Assembly (NCBI GenBank): GCA_021831025.1
Contig: JAKBNN010000022.1
Span: forward strand, 1 to 33,684
Length of the DNA stretch: 33,684 nt
Origin: a bacterium
GTDB taxonomy: Bacteria > SZUA-79 > Acidulodesulfobacterales > Acidulodesulfobacteraceae
Direction of reading: 5' to 3'
The notes beneath the pieces are model-generated. The model was not told where the DNA came from, ran no database searches, and saw only the letters and a list, made by a program, of their open reading frames with translations. The translations under genes and the position numbers were made by a program. Shown piece after piece: positions 16,926 to 26,021 of the stretch; position 1 is the stretch's first letter, and each line of letters begins with the position of its first letter.

Positions 16926-17112
16926 CCCAAAATTGCCGATAGAAAATTTTAATTCTGGATGAGCTTCGCTGTACTTCGTTTCCCGCCTACGCGGGAATGA
17001 CGCCAGTTGGGTGAAGACCTAAAAATCTGTAAAGTCATTCCCGCGAAAGCGGGAATCCAGTGTTCATATAACTTTAAAGCCATTTTAGAGATTTCTATCG
17101 GCAATTTTGGGA
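16925..17112. repeat. Palindromic MITE-like element, copy C
   Basis: A 188-bp unit whose ends, ACCCAAAATTGCCGATAG and its complement, match each other exactly, including a one-base deletion relative to copy B. It begins at the last base of the selB stop codon. A segment rich in CTTCG (16970-16980) is inserted in the left inner arm. It fills most of the gap between selB and the ubiD-type gene. Confidence 0.85.
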
Positions 17113-17148
17113 AGTAACTTTGTCGTTTTATTTTTTTAATTAATTTGA

Positions 17149-17154
17149 TATAAT
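17149..17154 (+). promoter_or_regulatory. Candidate -10 box for the menaquinone cluster
   Basis: TATAAT within TTTGATATAATATAGAC lies 54 bp before the ubiD-type start and 36 bp after repeat C. The -35 position is T-rich and poor. It is the best visible promoter for the four-gene cluster. Confidence 0.4.
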
Positions 17155-17208
17155 ATAGACATTACGGATAACAAGCAGCAATAAATAATAAATATCATAA
17201 AATTCATA

Positions 17209-18657
17209 ATGCCTTATAAAGACCTCCACGAATTTGCCGAATTTTTAGAAGAAAACAAAGATTTACACAGGGTTAATGCCCCTGTCGATAGATTTTTAGA
17301 AATAGCTGAAATAGCGGATAGGATGGTAAAAAAAGAGGGACCGGCGCTTTTATTTGAAAATGTCAAGGGCTTTAATTTTCCGGTCCTTATAAATATGTTC
17401 GGCTCGAATAAACGGATTTTACAGGCCTTTGAGGTTAAAAGTCTTGACGATGTCGCAAAAAGGGTATCGGAGATAATAGACCCTGAGATACCGACAAATT
17501 TTTTCGAGAAAATAAAATCCCTCTCAAAACTGAAAAAACTTGCCGATTACATGCCAAAGATTGTCAAAACAGGGAAATGTAAGGATGTTATTATCGACAA
17601 ACCGCCCATGCTCGATATTTTACCCGTTTTAAAGACATGGCCCGAAGACGGCGGACCGTTTATAACCTTGCCGCTTGTTTTTACGAAAGATCCCGAAAAA
17701 GGATCCACCAATGTAGGAATGTACAGGATGCAGGTTTACGACGATACATCGTGCGGTATGCACTGGCATATACATAAAGACGGGGCAAGGCATTTTAGAA
17801 AATATAAAGAATTAGGCAAAAAGATACCGGTTTCCGTGGTTATAGGTTCCGACCCTGCGGTGATTTATTCCGCCACCGCGCCGCTTCCTCCGGATATAGA
17901 AGAGATGATGTTTGCAGGGTTTTTAAGGAGGGATGCCGTAGAGCTTGTAAAATGCGAAACAAACGATTTGCTTGTTCCGGCAAATGCGGAGTTTGTGCTG
18001 GAAGGCTATATAGACCCGGCTGAAGATTTCAGGCTCGAGGGTCCTTTCGGCGACCATACCGGATATTATTCGCTTGAGGATTTTTATCCCGTGTTTCATG
18101 TAACCCTTATAACACACAGGAAAGATGCCATATACCCGGCTACCATCGTCGGTAAGCCGCCCATGGAAGACTGCTATATAGGAAAGGCTACGGAAAGGTT
18201 TTTTCTGCCTGCCATAAAAAAGATATTTCCTGAAATTGTTGATATGAATTTACCATTTGAAGGAATATTTCACGATTTAATTTTTATAAGCATTAAAAAA
18301 AGCTATCCGGGGCATGCAAAAAAAATTATGCACGGAATATGGGGGCTTGGGCTTATGATGTTTACAAAAATAATCGTCGTACTCGATGAGGATGTCAATG
18401 TTCAGGATAAAGGCGAGGTTATCTGGAGAATATGCAATAACATAGACCCAAAACGAGATATAACATTTGTAGATGGACCCATCGATGTATTGGAACATGC
18501 ATCCGATATTCCGAACTACGGTTCCAAAATGGGGATCGACGCCACAAAAAAATGGGCATCGGAGGGCTATAAAAGGAGATGGCCAAACGACATCGTTATG
18601 TCTGCCGAAATAAAAAAAATGGTTGACGATAGATGGAAGGAATATGGTTTAAGTTAA
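17209..18657 (+). CDS. mqnL: UbiD family decarboxylase, probable MqnL of the futalosine menaquinone pathway
   Basis: Prenylated-FMN-dependent decarboxylase of 482 residues. The prFMN/metal site region STNVGMYRMQVYDD...MHWHIHKDGARHF and the catalytic RLEGPFGDHTGYYS block (Arg and Glu of the E-R-E network) are clear. The UbiX-type protein encoded two genes downstream would make its cofactor. In futalosine organisms the ubiD/ubiA/ubiX set acts after dihydroxynaphthoate formation, and the neighbouring mqnE supports this role over ubiquinone synthesis. The next gene starts 1 bp after the stop, so an operon is likely. Family membership is certain; the pathway assignment rests on context. Confidence 0.88.
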   Translation: MPYKDLHEFAEFLEENKDLHRVNAPVDRFLEIAEIADRMVKKEGPALLFENVKGFNFPVLINMFGSNKRILQAFEVKSLDDVAKRVSEIIDPEIPTNFFEKIKSLSKLKKLADYMPKIVKTGKCKDVIIDKPPMLDILPVLKTWPEDGGPFITLPLVFTKDPEKGSTNVGMYRMQVYDDTSCGMHWHIHKDGARHFRKYKELGKKIPVSVVIGSDPAVIYSATAPLPPDIEEMMFAGFLRRDAVELVKCETNDLLVPANAEFVLEGYIDPAEDFRLEGPFGDHTGYYSLEDFYPVFHVTLITHRKDAIYPATIVGKPPMEDCYIGKATERFFLPAIKKIFPEIVDMNLPFEGIFHDLIFISIKKSYPGHAKKIMHGIWGLGLMMFTKIIVVLDEDVNVQDKGEVIWRICNNIDPKRDITFVDGPIDVLEHASDIPNYGSKMGIDATKKWASEGYKRRWPNDIVMSAEIKKMVDDRWKEYGLS

Positions 18658-18658
18658 A

Positions 18659-19552
18659 ATGCTTAAAAAAATAAAAAATACATTAGAGTTAGTCAAATTT
18701 TCTCATACGATATTTGTTTTGCCGTTTGCCCTTAGCGCTTTTTTGCTTGCTTTTTACGATAAGTATCCCGCGGATTTCGGCACCCCTTTTTTTTATTATA
18801 AAATAATATGGATTATTGTTGCTCTTGTCTCGGGGAGAAGCGGAGCAATGGCTTTTAACAGGGTAATCGACAGAAAAATAGACGCAAAAAATAAAAGGAC
18901 TATGGGCAGGACGCTTCCGAATGGCGACCTTACCGCTCTATATAGCATTGTTTTTGGCATCATTGCATACTCGGTTCTCATTATTGCCGCATATGAGTTA
19001 AATTTTATATGTTTTATCTTATCCCCGTTTGTAATTGCCTTTGTTACATTTTATTCATATACAAAAAGGTTTACCTTTTTTTCCCATTTGGTTCTGGGAA
19101 TAAGTATGGCTTTAGGACCGATAGGGACATGGCTTGCGGTAACGGGAAGCCTTAATTATAAAATTTTAATTCTTGGCCTCGCGGTAGTTTTTTGGGGAAC
19201 GGGGTTTGACATTTTATATGCCGTAATGGATTACGATTTTGATGTCGCGAACGGATTATTTTCTATTCCCGCAAAATTTGGAATAAAAAACGGGGTAATT
19301 ATCTCAAGAATATTTCATTTGTCAGCCTTAATCTGTTTAATATCCCTGTATTTCATCTTTAATCTTAATTTTTTATACATTGCAGGGATAATTTTAGTAG
19401 TCGGGTTTTTTGCTTATGAACACTATCTTGTCTATAAAAGTTTAGACAATATAGATATGGCATTTTTTACCATGAACGGTTATATTTCCGTGACGTTTTT
19501 TATTTTTATTTTTATAAGCGTGATGTACGGTAATTTTTACCTCAAGTTGTAA
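18659..19552 (+). CDS. mqnP: UbiA family prenyltransferase, probable MqnP
   Basis: Integral membrane prenyltransferase of 297 residues with eight to nine hydrophobic helices. The two aspartate-rich motifs are visible: NRVIDRKID (N67, D71, D75) and YAVMDYDFD (D191, D195), which bind Mg-prenyl diphosphate. It is expected to attach the polyprenyl chain to 1,4-dihydroxy-6-naphthoate in menaquinone synthesis; its substrate would come from the isoprenoid pathway. It begins 1 bp after the ubiD-type stop and is followed by the ubiX-type gene. UbiA itself (ubiquinone) is an alternative name but less likely beside mqnE. Confidence 0.87.
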   Translation: MLKKIKNTLELVKFSHTIFVLPFALSAFLLAFYDKYPADFGTPFFYYKIIWIIVALVSGRSGAMAFNRVIDRKIDAKNKRTMGRTLPNGDLTALYSIVFGIIAYSVLIIAAYELNFICFILSPFVIAFVTFYSYTKRFTFFSHLVLGISMALGPIGTWLAVTGSLNYKILILGLAVVFWGTGFDILYAVMDYDFDVANGLFSIPAKFGIKNGVIISRIFHLSALICLISLYFIFNLNFLYIAGIILVVGFFAYEHYLVYKSLDNIDMAFFTMNGYISVTFFIFIFISVMYGNFYLKL

Positions 19553-19575
19553 TTTATAATTATTAGAATATTAAA

Positions 19576-20244
19576 ATGAAAATGAAAGAAAATTTAGAAG
19601 TAGGAACCGGAAGACCTTCCTATATTATCGCCATAACCGGTGCATCCGGAGCGATATTTGGATTCAGCCTTCTTAAAGCCTTAGTTAATAATTCCTATTT
19701 TGTTTATCTTATCATTTCTAAACCGGGTTTTAAAGTAATTAAAGACGAATTAGGAATGTTTGTCAATCTTGATACGGATGGCAATTTAACAAAGCTTGAA
19801 GGTAAAATTAAAGATGAAATCCTGAATAAATTTGAGCTTCATAATGACGGATTTGCTTTTCTGGATGAAATGTTTCTGGAGGCAAAGATTGCGAGCGGGT
19901 CGGCAAAGCAGGTTAAAGGTATGGCGGTTATTCCCTGTTCTATGGGAAGCCTCTCTAGAATTGCCTGCGGAAATTCGGGAAATTTAATCGAACGCGCAAG
20001 CGATGTTATGCTTAAAGAAAGGAAGAAGCTTATCGTATGTCCGAGAGAAACCCCGTTTAACGATATTCACCTTAAAAATATGCTCTCGTTAATTAATTCC
20101 GGAGCGGTAATTCTTCCCCCTATTCCCGCTTTTTATAATAAACCGCAGGGAATAGACGATATTATAAGTTTTATAACAGGTAAAATATTAGATAGTTTGG
20201 GGATAGATAATGATATGTATATAAGATGGAAGGGTTATGATTAA
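19576..20244 (+). CDS. ubiX: UbiX family flavin prenyltransferase, probable MqnM
   Basis: Makes prenylated FMN from FMN and dimethylallyl phosphate for UbiD-type decarboxylases. Flavin-binding TGASGA is at 21-26. Later family blocks are ASGSAKQVKGMAVIPCSMGSLS, GNLIERASDVMLKERKKLIVCPRETPF, and the C-terminal PAFYNKPQGIDDIISFITGKILD. At 222 residues it is slightly longer than usual because of about 15 extra N-terminal residues. An 8-bp overlap with mqnE indicates coupling. Confidence 0.92.
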   Translation: MKMKENLEVGTGRPSYIIAITGASGAIFGFSLLKALVNNSYFVYLIISKPGFKVIKDELGMFVNLDTDGNLTKLEGKIKDEILNKFELHNDGFAFLDEMFLEAKIASGSAKQVKGMAVIPCSMGSLSRIACGNSGNLIERASDVMLKERKKLIVCPRETPFNDIHLKNMLSLINSGAVILPPIPAFYNKPQGIDDIISFITGKILDSLGIDNDMYIRWKGYD

Positions 20245-21346
20245 TCAAAATATGAATAAGACGATAGAAAATAAAACTTTTGATTTAATAAGAGAAAAAG
20301 TTTATAATAATATAAGGCTTTCAGCTGATGATGCTTTATTTCTATTTAAAACCGATGATTTGATTACGCTCGGCGAGCTGGCAAATTTTAAAAACCGTCA
20401 AATCAACGGAAACAGAGTATATTATATAGTCAATATTCATATAAATTATACCAATATATGTGTAAACAGGTGTGCTTTTTGCGCCTTTTACAGAAATGGA
20501 AAGGAAATAGACGCATACACTATGAACACCTACGAAATAATTGAGTATATTAAAATCAATTGTAAAACCAATAACTTCAGGGAAGTTCACATAGTCGGCG
20601 GTCTTCACCCTTCGCTTCCCTACAGTTTTTATACCGATATGCTTCGCGGGATTAAAAAAGAATTTCCCAATCTTCTTATTCAGGCTTTTACCGCGGTAGA
20701 AATAGATTATTTATCTAAAATTTCGGGATTATCTGTTGACGAAGTACTGTCGGACTTAAAAGATAGCGGCTTAGACAGCCTTCCCGGAGGCGGGGCGGAA
20801 ATATTCAACCCGGTTATAAGAAAGCGGTTGTGTCCGCAAAAAATCAGCGGAGGAAGATGGATTCAAATACACAAAACGGCGCATAGTCTCGGCATACCGT
20901 CCAATGCCTCGATGCTGTACGGAGTAAAAGAAAGCTATGAAGACAGGGTCAGCCATTTAGAAAAGGTAAGAAACGCCCAGGATGAAACCGGCGGGTTTAA
21001 ATCTTTTATTCCGTTTGCCTTCCAGCCTAAAAACACGGCAGTTAAAAATTCGAATTTAACCTCAGGATATGATGATTTAAAGATGATAGCGGTGTCCAGA
21101 CTTTTTCTGGATAATTTTAAACATATTAAAACCTTCTTTGTCAATTTGGGCATCAATCTTGCTCAGGTGTCCCTGTCTTTCGGAGCCGATGATTTTGACG
21201 GGACATTAATAGAAGAAAAAATATCCCATGACGCAGGTTCAACAAACCCTGCAGGGCTTAGCGTCAAAATAGTAAAGAAGATTATCGAAGAGACCGGTAA
21301 TATCCCAACCGAAAGGGATACTCTATATAATGCAGTGTTTAGCTAA
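20237..21346 (+). CDS. mqnE: Radical SAM aminofutalosine synthase MqnE
   Basis: Joins the chorismate-derived enolpyruvyl benzoate to SAM to form aminofutalosine, the first radical step of the futalosine pathway. The 4Fe-4S site is CVNRCAFC (C75, C79, C82). The blocks GLDSLPGGGAEIF, HSLGIPSNASMLYG and QDETGGFKSFIPFAF separate MqnE (GGGAEIF, FIP.AF) from the related cyclase MqnC. Length is 369 residues. The start overlaps ubiX by 8 bp. The other early-pathway genes (mqnA, mqnB-type, mqnC, mqnD) are not in the window. Confidence 0.9.
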   Translation: MINQNMNKTIENKTFDLIREKVYNNIRLSADDALFLFKTDDLITLGELANFKNRQINGNRVYYIVNIHINYTNICVNRCAFCAFYRNGKEIDAYTMNTYEIIEYIKINCKTNNFREVHIVGGLHPSLPYSFYTDMLRGIKKEFPNLLIQAFTAVEIDYLSKISGLSVDEVLSDLKDSGLDSLPGGGAEIFNPVIRKRLCPQKISGGRWIQIHKTAHSLGIPSNASMLYGVKESYEDRVSHLEKVRNAQDETGGFKSFIPFAFQPKNTAVKNSNLTSGYDDLKMIAVSRLFLDNFKHIKTFFVNLGINLAQVSLSFGADDFDGTLIEEKISHDAGSTNPAGLSVKIVKKIIEETGNIPTERDTLYNAVFS

Positions 21347-21390
21347 CGCATCTATTAAATTTAAATTAAAAAAATCTAAAAGTTTAAAGT

Positions 21391-21398
21391 TTAAGGAG
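21391..21398 (+). promoter_or_regulatory. Strong ribosome binding site for the CarD gene
   Basis: TAAGGAGG lies 8 nt before the ATG at 21407. It is one of the few near-perfect Shine-Dalgarno sequences in the window, where many genes have none, and suggests high expression. Confidence 0.7.
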
Positions 21399-21406
21399 GT
21401 TAAATT

Positions 21407-21919
21407 ATGTTAAACCTAAGCAAAACGGAGTTTAGCGTTAACTCGTTTGTCTTTTATCCCAGTTACGGAGTCGGTATTGTCGAATGTATTTCCGTGCAAA
21501 AAATTGGTTCGGCGGACATTTCTTTTTACAATGTTAAGATTTTAGAAAACAATGCTAAAATTATGGTCCCCCTGAAAAATGCGCATGAAGTTGGACTTCG
21601 TCAATTGATTAAGGAGAATGAAATACAAAAAGTTTTTGATGTATTGGAAGTCAGATGCATTAAAAATCCTTTCGCAAGAAAAGAATCATGGAATAAGCGG
21701 TTTAACGGCTATAACATAAAACTATGTTCGTCATGCCTTTTTGAGGTTGCCGAGGTTTTAAGAGACCTTTATATATTAAAGGCGGAAAAAGAACTATCTT
21801 TTGCGGAAAAAAAGATGTTCGAAAAAGCAAAACATTTAATAATCAAAGAATTATCCACCGTTATGCACAGGCCGGAGACATTTGTAGAGGACAAAATAAA
21901 ACGGATATTCGTTCAGTGA
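21407..21919 (+). CDS. CarD/CdnL family RNA polymerase-binding regulator
   Basis: A 170-residue protein. The N-terminal CarD/TRCF-type RNA polymerase interaction domain (about 8-65) contains FVFYPSYGVGIVECI and a VPLKNAHEVGLRQLI segment. The C-terminal half is helical (LRDLYILKAEKELSFAEKKMFEKAKHLI), as in CdnL proteins that stabilise open promoter complexes. It is followed by a PIN-TRAM gene. CarD, PIN-TRAM, ispD and ispF are neighbours in several bacterial groups; here the isp genes lie on the other strand. Confidence 0.9.
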   Translation: MLNLSKTEFSVNSFVFYPSYGVGIVECISVQKIGSADISFYNVKILENNAKIMVPLKNAHEVGLRQLIKENEIQKVFDVLEVRCIKNPFARKESWNKRFNGYNIKLCSSCLFEVAEVLRDLYILKAEKELSFAEKKMFEKAKHLIIKELSTVMHRPETFVEDKIKRIFVQ

Positions 21920-22030
21920 TAGGCGATAAAAAATAAAAACCTGAAATCCTGATTACTTACCAATTAGCTAATATATAAAATAAATTAAAACGAATTTTAT
22001 AAAAATGATTTAATTCAATGGTGAATTTTA

Positions 22031-23095
22031 ATGAAAATTTTTAATAAAGAGCCTATTCTTTTTGTAAGAATATCTCTTATTTTGATTTCGGCAATTTTGG
22101 GTTATTTAATCGGCAAGGAGTACTGGCACAACGACTTTCTATCTTATGTCGGGCTTTTATTTGGTTTTACGATAGGTTTTATTGTCGTAACCGTTGAAAA
22201 AAGCATGGAATCCATATCCACCAAAAAGATATTAGCCGGCGGAATAGGGCTTTTTATAGCTCTTTTTATAATTAATTATGTAACATATAAACTGTTTAAA
22301 GGATTTTTTACCGGCAATCTTTTAGGTTATATAACCTTTGCTTTTGTCAATTTTGTCGCGGGCTATCTCGGTCTTATCATCGGGCTCCGGGTAAGCGACG
22401 AGGTGAGCATCGGAGGTTTTGCCAATAAGGCCCACCATTTAAATCTAAAAGGTGTAGAGGGCAAACAGGATACCTCCGAGTCCTGTCGCAATTATAAAGT
22501 AATAGATACAAGTTCCTTGATTGACGGACGTATACTCGATGTCGCAAAAACCGGTTTTATCGACGGCGTTCTTATAATACCCACATTCGTTCTCCATGAA
22601 CTTCAACATATCGCCGATTCCCAGGACCCCCTTAAAAGGGTGAAAGGAAGAAGGGGTCTCGATATATTAAAAGAGCTGAGAGAGGATAAAAATATCAATA
22701 TCGAATTTGCCGATATCGATTATCCGAATATTAAAGAAGTCGATGCAAAACTTATCGCATTCGCGAAAGAAAAAAACGGAAAAATTATCACAACCGATTT
22801 TAATTTAAACAAGGTGGCGCAGGTCAGAAATATTAATGTTTTAAACATTAACGACCTTGTTAAAGCCCTTCGGCCGATTTTGCTTCCAGGAGAGGCGATA
22901 ACCGTTTTAATTGCCAAAGAGGGAAGGGAAAAGAATCAGGGTATTGCCTATATGGATGACGGAACTATGGTAGTGGTCGAAGATGCGATGAAACTAGTCG
23001 GTTCGGAACTTGATGTTACAGTTACAAGCGTCCTTCAAACATCGAGCGGCAGAATGATATTTGCAAAAATAAATTACGATAGAGAGACGGTTTAG
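22031..23095 (+). CDS. Membrane-anchored PIN-TRAM domain protein (YacL-like)
   Basis: A 354-residue protein with four hydrophobic helices in the first 120 residues, a PIN nuclease-fold domain (about 155-275) and a C-terminal TRAM domain (about 285-350, LLPGEAITVLIAKEG...GRMIFAK). PIN acidic residues are visible in VIDTSSLIDGRI, LHELQHIAD and TTDFNLNKVA. It is the YacL-type architecture found near ispD/ispF in many genomes. The function is not established; a membrane-tethered RNase role is inferred from the PIN and TRAM domains. It faces gltX tail to tail, with a repeat hairpin between them. Confidence 0.88.
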   Translation: MKIFNKEPILFVRISLILISAILGYLIGKEYWHNDFLSYVGLLFGFTIGFIVVTVEKSMESISTKKILAGGIGLFIALFIINYVTYKLFKGFFTGNLLGYITFAFVNFVAGYLGLIIGLRVSDEVSIGGFANKAHHLNLKGVEGKQDTSESCRNYKVIDTSSLIDGRILDVAKTGFIDGVLIIPTFVLHELQHIADSQDPLKRVKGRRGLDILKELREDKNINIEFADIDYPNIKEVDAKLIAFAKEKNGKIITTDFNLNKVAQVRNINVLNINDLVKALRPILLPGEAITVLIAKEGREKNQGIAYMDDGTMVVVEDAMKLVGSELDVTVTSVLQTSSGRMIFAKINYDRETV

Positions 23096-23111
23096 ATTTC
23101 TAACGCGGTAT

Positions 23112-23177
23112 CGACATTCCCGCGAATGGGTCCCAACCCGCTTCAGCAGTATTGTCATTCCCGCGAAAGCGGGAATC
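23112..23177. repeat. Partial copy of the GCGGGAAT hairpin repeat (E), likely shared terminator
   Basis: Truncated relative of the palindromic elements. GTCATTCCCGC-GAAA-GCGGGAAT lies at 23154-23176, with a damaged ATTCCCGCGAATGGG arm at 23115-23129. No long terminal repeats are seen. It lies between the convergent PIN-TRAM and gltX genes and may stop both transcripts. Confidence 0.7.
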
Positions 23178-23211
23178 CATATAATATGTTTTCTACCTGC
23201 AATTTTGAGCG

Positions 23212-24741
23212 TTACGACAGCCTTGCCATGACCCTTTGTTTGCCCAGAATGACGGCGATTTTAATTATAGACGGTCCATCTAATTTACCCGTGAGGAAAA
23301 GCCTTAATGTTTCGTAACAATCCTTGACGGTCTTATTGCCGCCCGCGGCAGTTTCTTTTATTGCGTTTTTAATTGAAATTTCGTTAAACTCCGCCGTTTT
23401 TTCAATGTTTTCACGCAGGATTGTTTTCAGGCTTTTAAGGTCTTCAAAGTTATATTTATTATTGTTAATGTTATCCGCATTTGCTTTTATTTTGAAATCG
23501 TCAAAGAATATTTTTAACTCTTCCAATATCTCCTTTATGGTTTTAAATTCCTGCTTTAAAAAATCTATTATCTCCAAAGATGTTCCTGTCGGATAGGTTT
23601 CTTTAAGCTTGGACATAAGGGACTTGGAACTTCCCGAAGGCGCCGCCTGCACGGCGTCAAGCCGACTGAATTTTTCCGTAATAATATTAATTAGTTCGGA
23701 GGCAGGCGTGTTAATAAGCCATTTTTCGTTGACGAATTTTAATTTTTCTTCGTTAAAAATGGCGCTTGAACTCTTTGTTCTTGTTATATCAAAGGCGGAT
23801 GCCATTTCGGATATGCTTGAAAATATCTCATGCTCCGCCGTACCTATATTTCTATCCGTTTTGTCTTTATGTTCTATAAAGGTATTGCCGGTAATAGCAA
23901 GATAATTCAATATGGCATCGGGGAGATAGCCCTCGTTTTTATAGTAATCTATATTTGAAACAAGGTCCCTTTTCGACATCATTTTGCCGTCTTTCCCATA
24001 CAAAAGCGAAATGTGCGCAAAATCCGGTATATTTTTTTCTAAAGCCTTAAGGAGTAAAATCTGTTTAGGCGTGTTGGGGATATGGTCTTCGCCTCTTATG
24101 ATATGCGTTATGTTCAGGTCGCTGTCGTCTATAATGGAGGCAAAATTATATGTGAACCTGTTGTCTTCGGTCTTAAGGATAAAATCGCCGATTAGTTTTG
24201 GGTTAAAGGCTATGCGGCCATGAACGATATCGTTGAATTCGATAGAATTTAACCCTATTTTAATAATATTCAGGCGAATCGACGGATAAAGCCCTTTTTC
24301 TTTAAACTTGGAGCGGAATTCTTCTTTTTCTTCCGGCGAAAGATGCAGGCATCTGCCGCCATAAATATAAGGTTTTTTTGACCTTATCGCTAACTTTTTG
24401 GATTTTAGAATATCTTCTTCGTCGCAGAAGCATTCATAAATCAACCCCTTTTCCTTAAGAATATCGAGGTAGTTTTCATAGACGGCCGTTCTTTCCGACT
24501 GCCTGTAAAATTCATCCCATTTAATACCCACCCATTCCAAATCCCCTATGATAGAATCTTCATATTCTTTTTTACTTCTAACCCTGTCCGTATCGTCTAT
24601 CCTTAATATAAACCTGCCTTTGTTTTTCAGGGCGAAAAGATAATTAAACAAAAGCGTTCTTACGCCGCCTATATGAAGGTTTCCCGTAGGGCTTGGGGCA
24701 AAGCGGACGCGAACCCCCGAGGAATTTTTATCTGTATGCAT
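23212..24741 (-). CDS. gltX: Glutamate-tRNA ligase
   Basis: Class I aminoacyl-tRNA synthetase of 509 residues that charges tRNA-Glu. The ATP-site HIGH motif is HIGG in RFAPSPTGNLHIGG (23-26), and KMSKR appears as KMMSKRD near 253-258. A zinc site of the E. coli type is visible: CFC followed by GGRCLH. The C-terminal anticodon-binding part is helical. The TGA/TAA context at the C-terminus is normal. It lies 17 bp after a small heme-protein gene, downstream of ispF and ispD. ispD-ispF-gltX grouping is common in bacteria. Whether this enzyme also charges tRNA-Gln cannot be told from the window. Confidence 0.95.
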   Translation of the reverse strand: MHTDKNSSGVRVRFAPSPTGNLHIGGVRTLLFNYLFALKNKGRFILRIDDTDRVRSKKEYEDSIIGDLEWVGIKWDEFYRQSERTAVYENYLDILKEKGLIYECFCDEEDILKSKKLAIRSKKPYIYGGRCLHLSPEEKEEFRSKFKEKGLYPSIRLNIIKIGLNSIEFNDIVHGRIAFNPKLIGDFILKTEDNRFTYNFASIIDDSDLNITHIIRGEDHIPNTPKQILLLKALEKNIPDFAHISLLYGKDGKMMSKRDLVSNIDYYKNEGYLPDAILNYLAITGNTFIEHKDKTDRNIGTAEHEIFSSISEMASAFDITRTKSSSAIFNEEKLKFVNEKWLINTPASELINIITEKFSRLDAVQAAPSGSSKSLMSKLKETYPTGTSLEIIDFLKQEFKTIKEILEELKIFFDDFKIKANADNINNNKYNFEDLKSLKTILRENIEKTAEFNEISIKNAIKETAAGGNKTVKDCYETLRLFLTGKLDGPSIIKIAVILGKQRVMARLS

Positions 24742-24758
24742 ATATGCCGGAAAATTGT

Positions 24759-25076
24759 TTATTGTTTTGTTGTTTGCCGCGTTTGTTGTTTTAAATTGAG
24801 TTCGTTAATAACTTCCCTTAAATTTTTTATTCCGCTGAACCATTTTAACCGCTGTTTTTTATTCATTTTGGAGACTAAATTAACCATATAGTGGCAGTCC
24901 ATACAGTTATTTTTAATGCTGTCTTTGCTTTCGGTCTTAAGTACGGAACGGGCTTTTTGCTTATCCTGCTTGGTAAGCACCTGTTTTGGCGAAGGCATGC
25001 CCCCGCAGTAACCGAAACCGTAAGCGGCTTGGGGAAGAAATAAAATTATAACGATTAATGCCGATAATTTTTTCAT
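24759..25076 (-). CDS. Small exported monoheme c-type protein
   Basis: A 105-residue protein with a Sec signal peptide (MKKLSALIVIILFLPQAAYG, cleavage about residue 20). It has a single c-type heme motif CMDCH near 57-61, preceded by a GYCGG segment. The tail is polar and rich in Gln, Thr and Lys. It should be a periplasmic electron carrier or heme-binding protein; no family is recognised, and no distal methionine ligand can be assigned with confidence. Its position between ispD and gltX is unusual, as both neighbours are cytoplasmic housekeeping genes. Confidence 0.7.
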   Translation of the reverse strand: MKKLSALIVIILFLPQAAYGFGYCGGMPSPKQVLTKQDKQKARSVLKTESKDSIKNNCMDCHYMVNLVSKMNKKQRLKWFSGIKNLREVINELNLKQQTRQTTKQ

Positions 25077-25156
25077 AGGAAAATACCGCTTTGTTATTTT
25101 ATTATATTGACAATTATTGCATTGTTTTTAAAAAAAGTAAATAACGGGGCCGATTT

Positions 25157-25915
25157 TTATTTAAACTTATCGTAGAGCAATTCCGCAATTTCGATATCTA
25201 AGGCAGAGGTTATTTTTATATTGAAGTCTGTCGATAATATCGGCACGACCGCCAGCCCCAAATTTTCCGCCAAAGATATGTCGTCGGTCGATGTAAAGCC
25301 TGTTTGGCGGGCTTCGTGAAGAGCCTTTTTTATAATGTTAAACTTAAATACTTGCGGGGTTTTTGCGGATATTAAATTATCCCTTTTAATGGTTTTAAGT
25401 TTAACGGGATTCGGCAATATTAATTTGCCTTGACTTGTTTCTTTAAAAATTATTTCTTTAATCGTGTCCGTTGCCGGCGAACATAAAAAAGCGGCGCCGT
25501 AGGCTGCGGTTTTATCTAAAAGCAGGGTTAATTCTTCATCCTTTATAAACGGCCTTGCGGCGTCGTGAATAAAGACGATGGCATTTTCCGCCTCGGAGGC
25601 GGGTAAAATGTTTTCTAAATATTTTATAGAATTGTCCACAGAATCCTGTCTTGCCTTCCCCCCGGTTATTATGTGTAATTTTTTTATACCTGTGCCCGCG
25701 GTATTTTTTTTAAAAAAACCGCTCCAGTTAAAATCGAAAACGGAGGAAGGCGGCGTTGCTATAACGACGGCATCAAAATTAATACTCGATTTTGTAAATA
25801 TTTCAAGGCTGTGGAGTATAATTTCTTTATCCTTGATTTTTACAAGCTGTTTTGGAAACTTAAGCCCCGTTCTTAAACCTGTTCCCGCGGCAAGCAATAT
25901 TGCGTATGCTCTCAT
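25157..25915 (-). CDS. ispD: 2-C-methyl-D-erythritol 4-phosphate cytidylyltransferase
   Basis: Third step of the MEP isoprenoid pathway: CTP plus MEP gives CDP-ME. The N-terminal nucleotide-binding AILLAAGTGLRTGLKFPKQ (normally AAG.G.R......PKQ), FIHDAARPFI with the conserved Asp-Ala-Ala-Arg, and the C-terminal TDDISLAENLG and DIEIAEL blocks are all present. Length 252 residues is slightly above the usual 230. ispF lies upstream on the same strand with a gap of about 105 bp in which no gene is seen. Products feed the menaquinone prenyl chain and MiaA. Confidence 0.93.
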   Translation of the reverse strand: MRAYAILLAAGTGLRTGLKFPKQLVKIKDKEIILHSLEIFTKSSINFDAVVIATPPSSVFDFNWSGFFKKNTAGTGIKKLHIITGGKARQDSVDNSIKYLENILPASEAENAIVFIHDAARPFIKDEELTLLLDKTAAYGAAFLCSPATDTIKEIIFKETSQGKLILPNPVKLKTIKRDNLISAKTPQVFKFNIIKKALHEARQTGFTSTDDISLAENLGLAVVPILSTDFNIKITSALDIEIAELLYDKFK

Positions 25916-26021
25916 TTTATTAAATAATTTATTTATATTGTTTATTATATCATAATCATACCTTAATCCCGCAGTAGAAACGCAGGGTAAAGCGGAAATC
26001 GGGAAAAGAAGGAAGAAAAAC

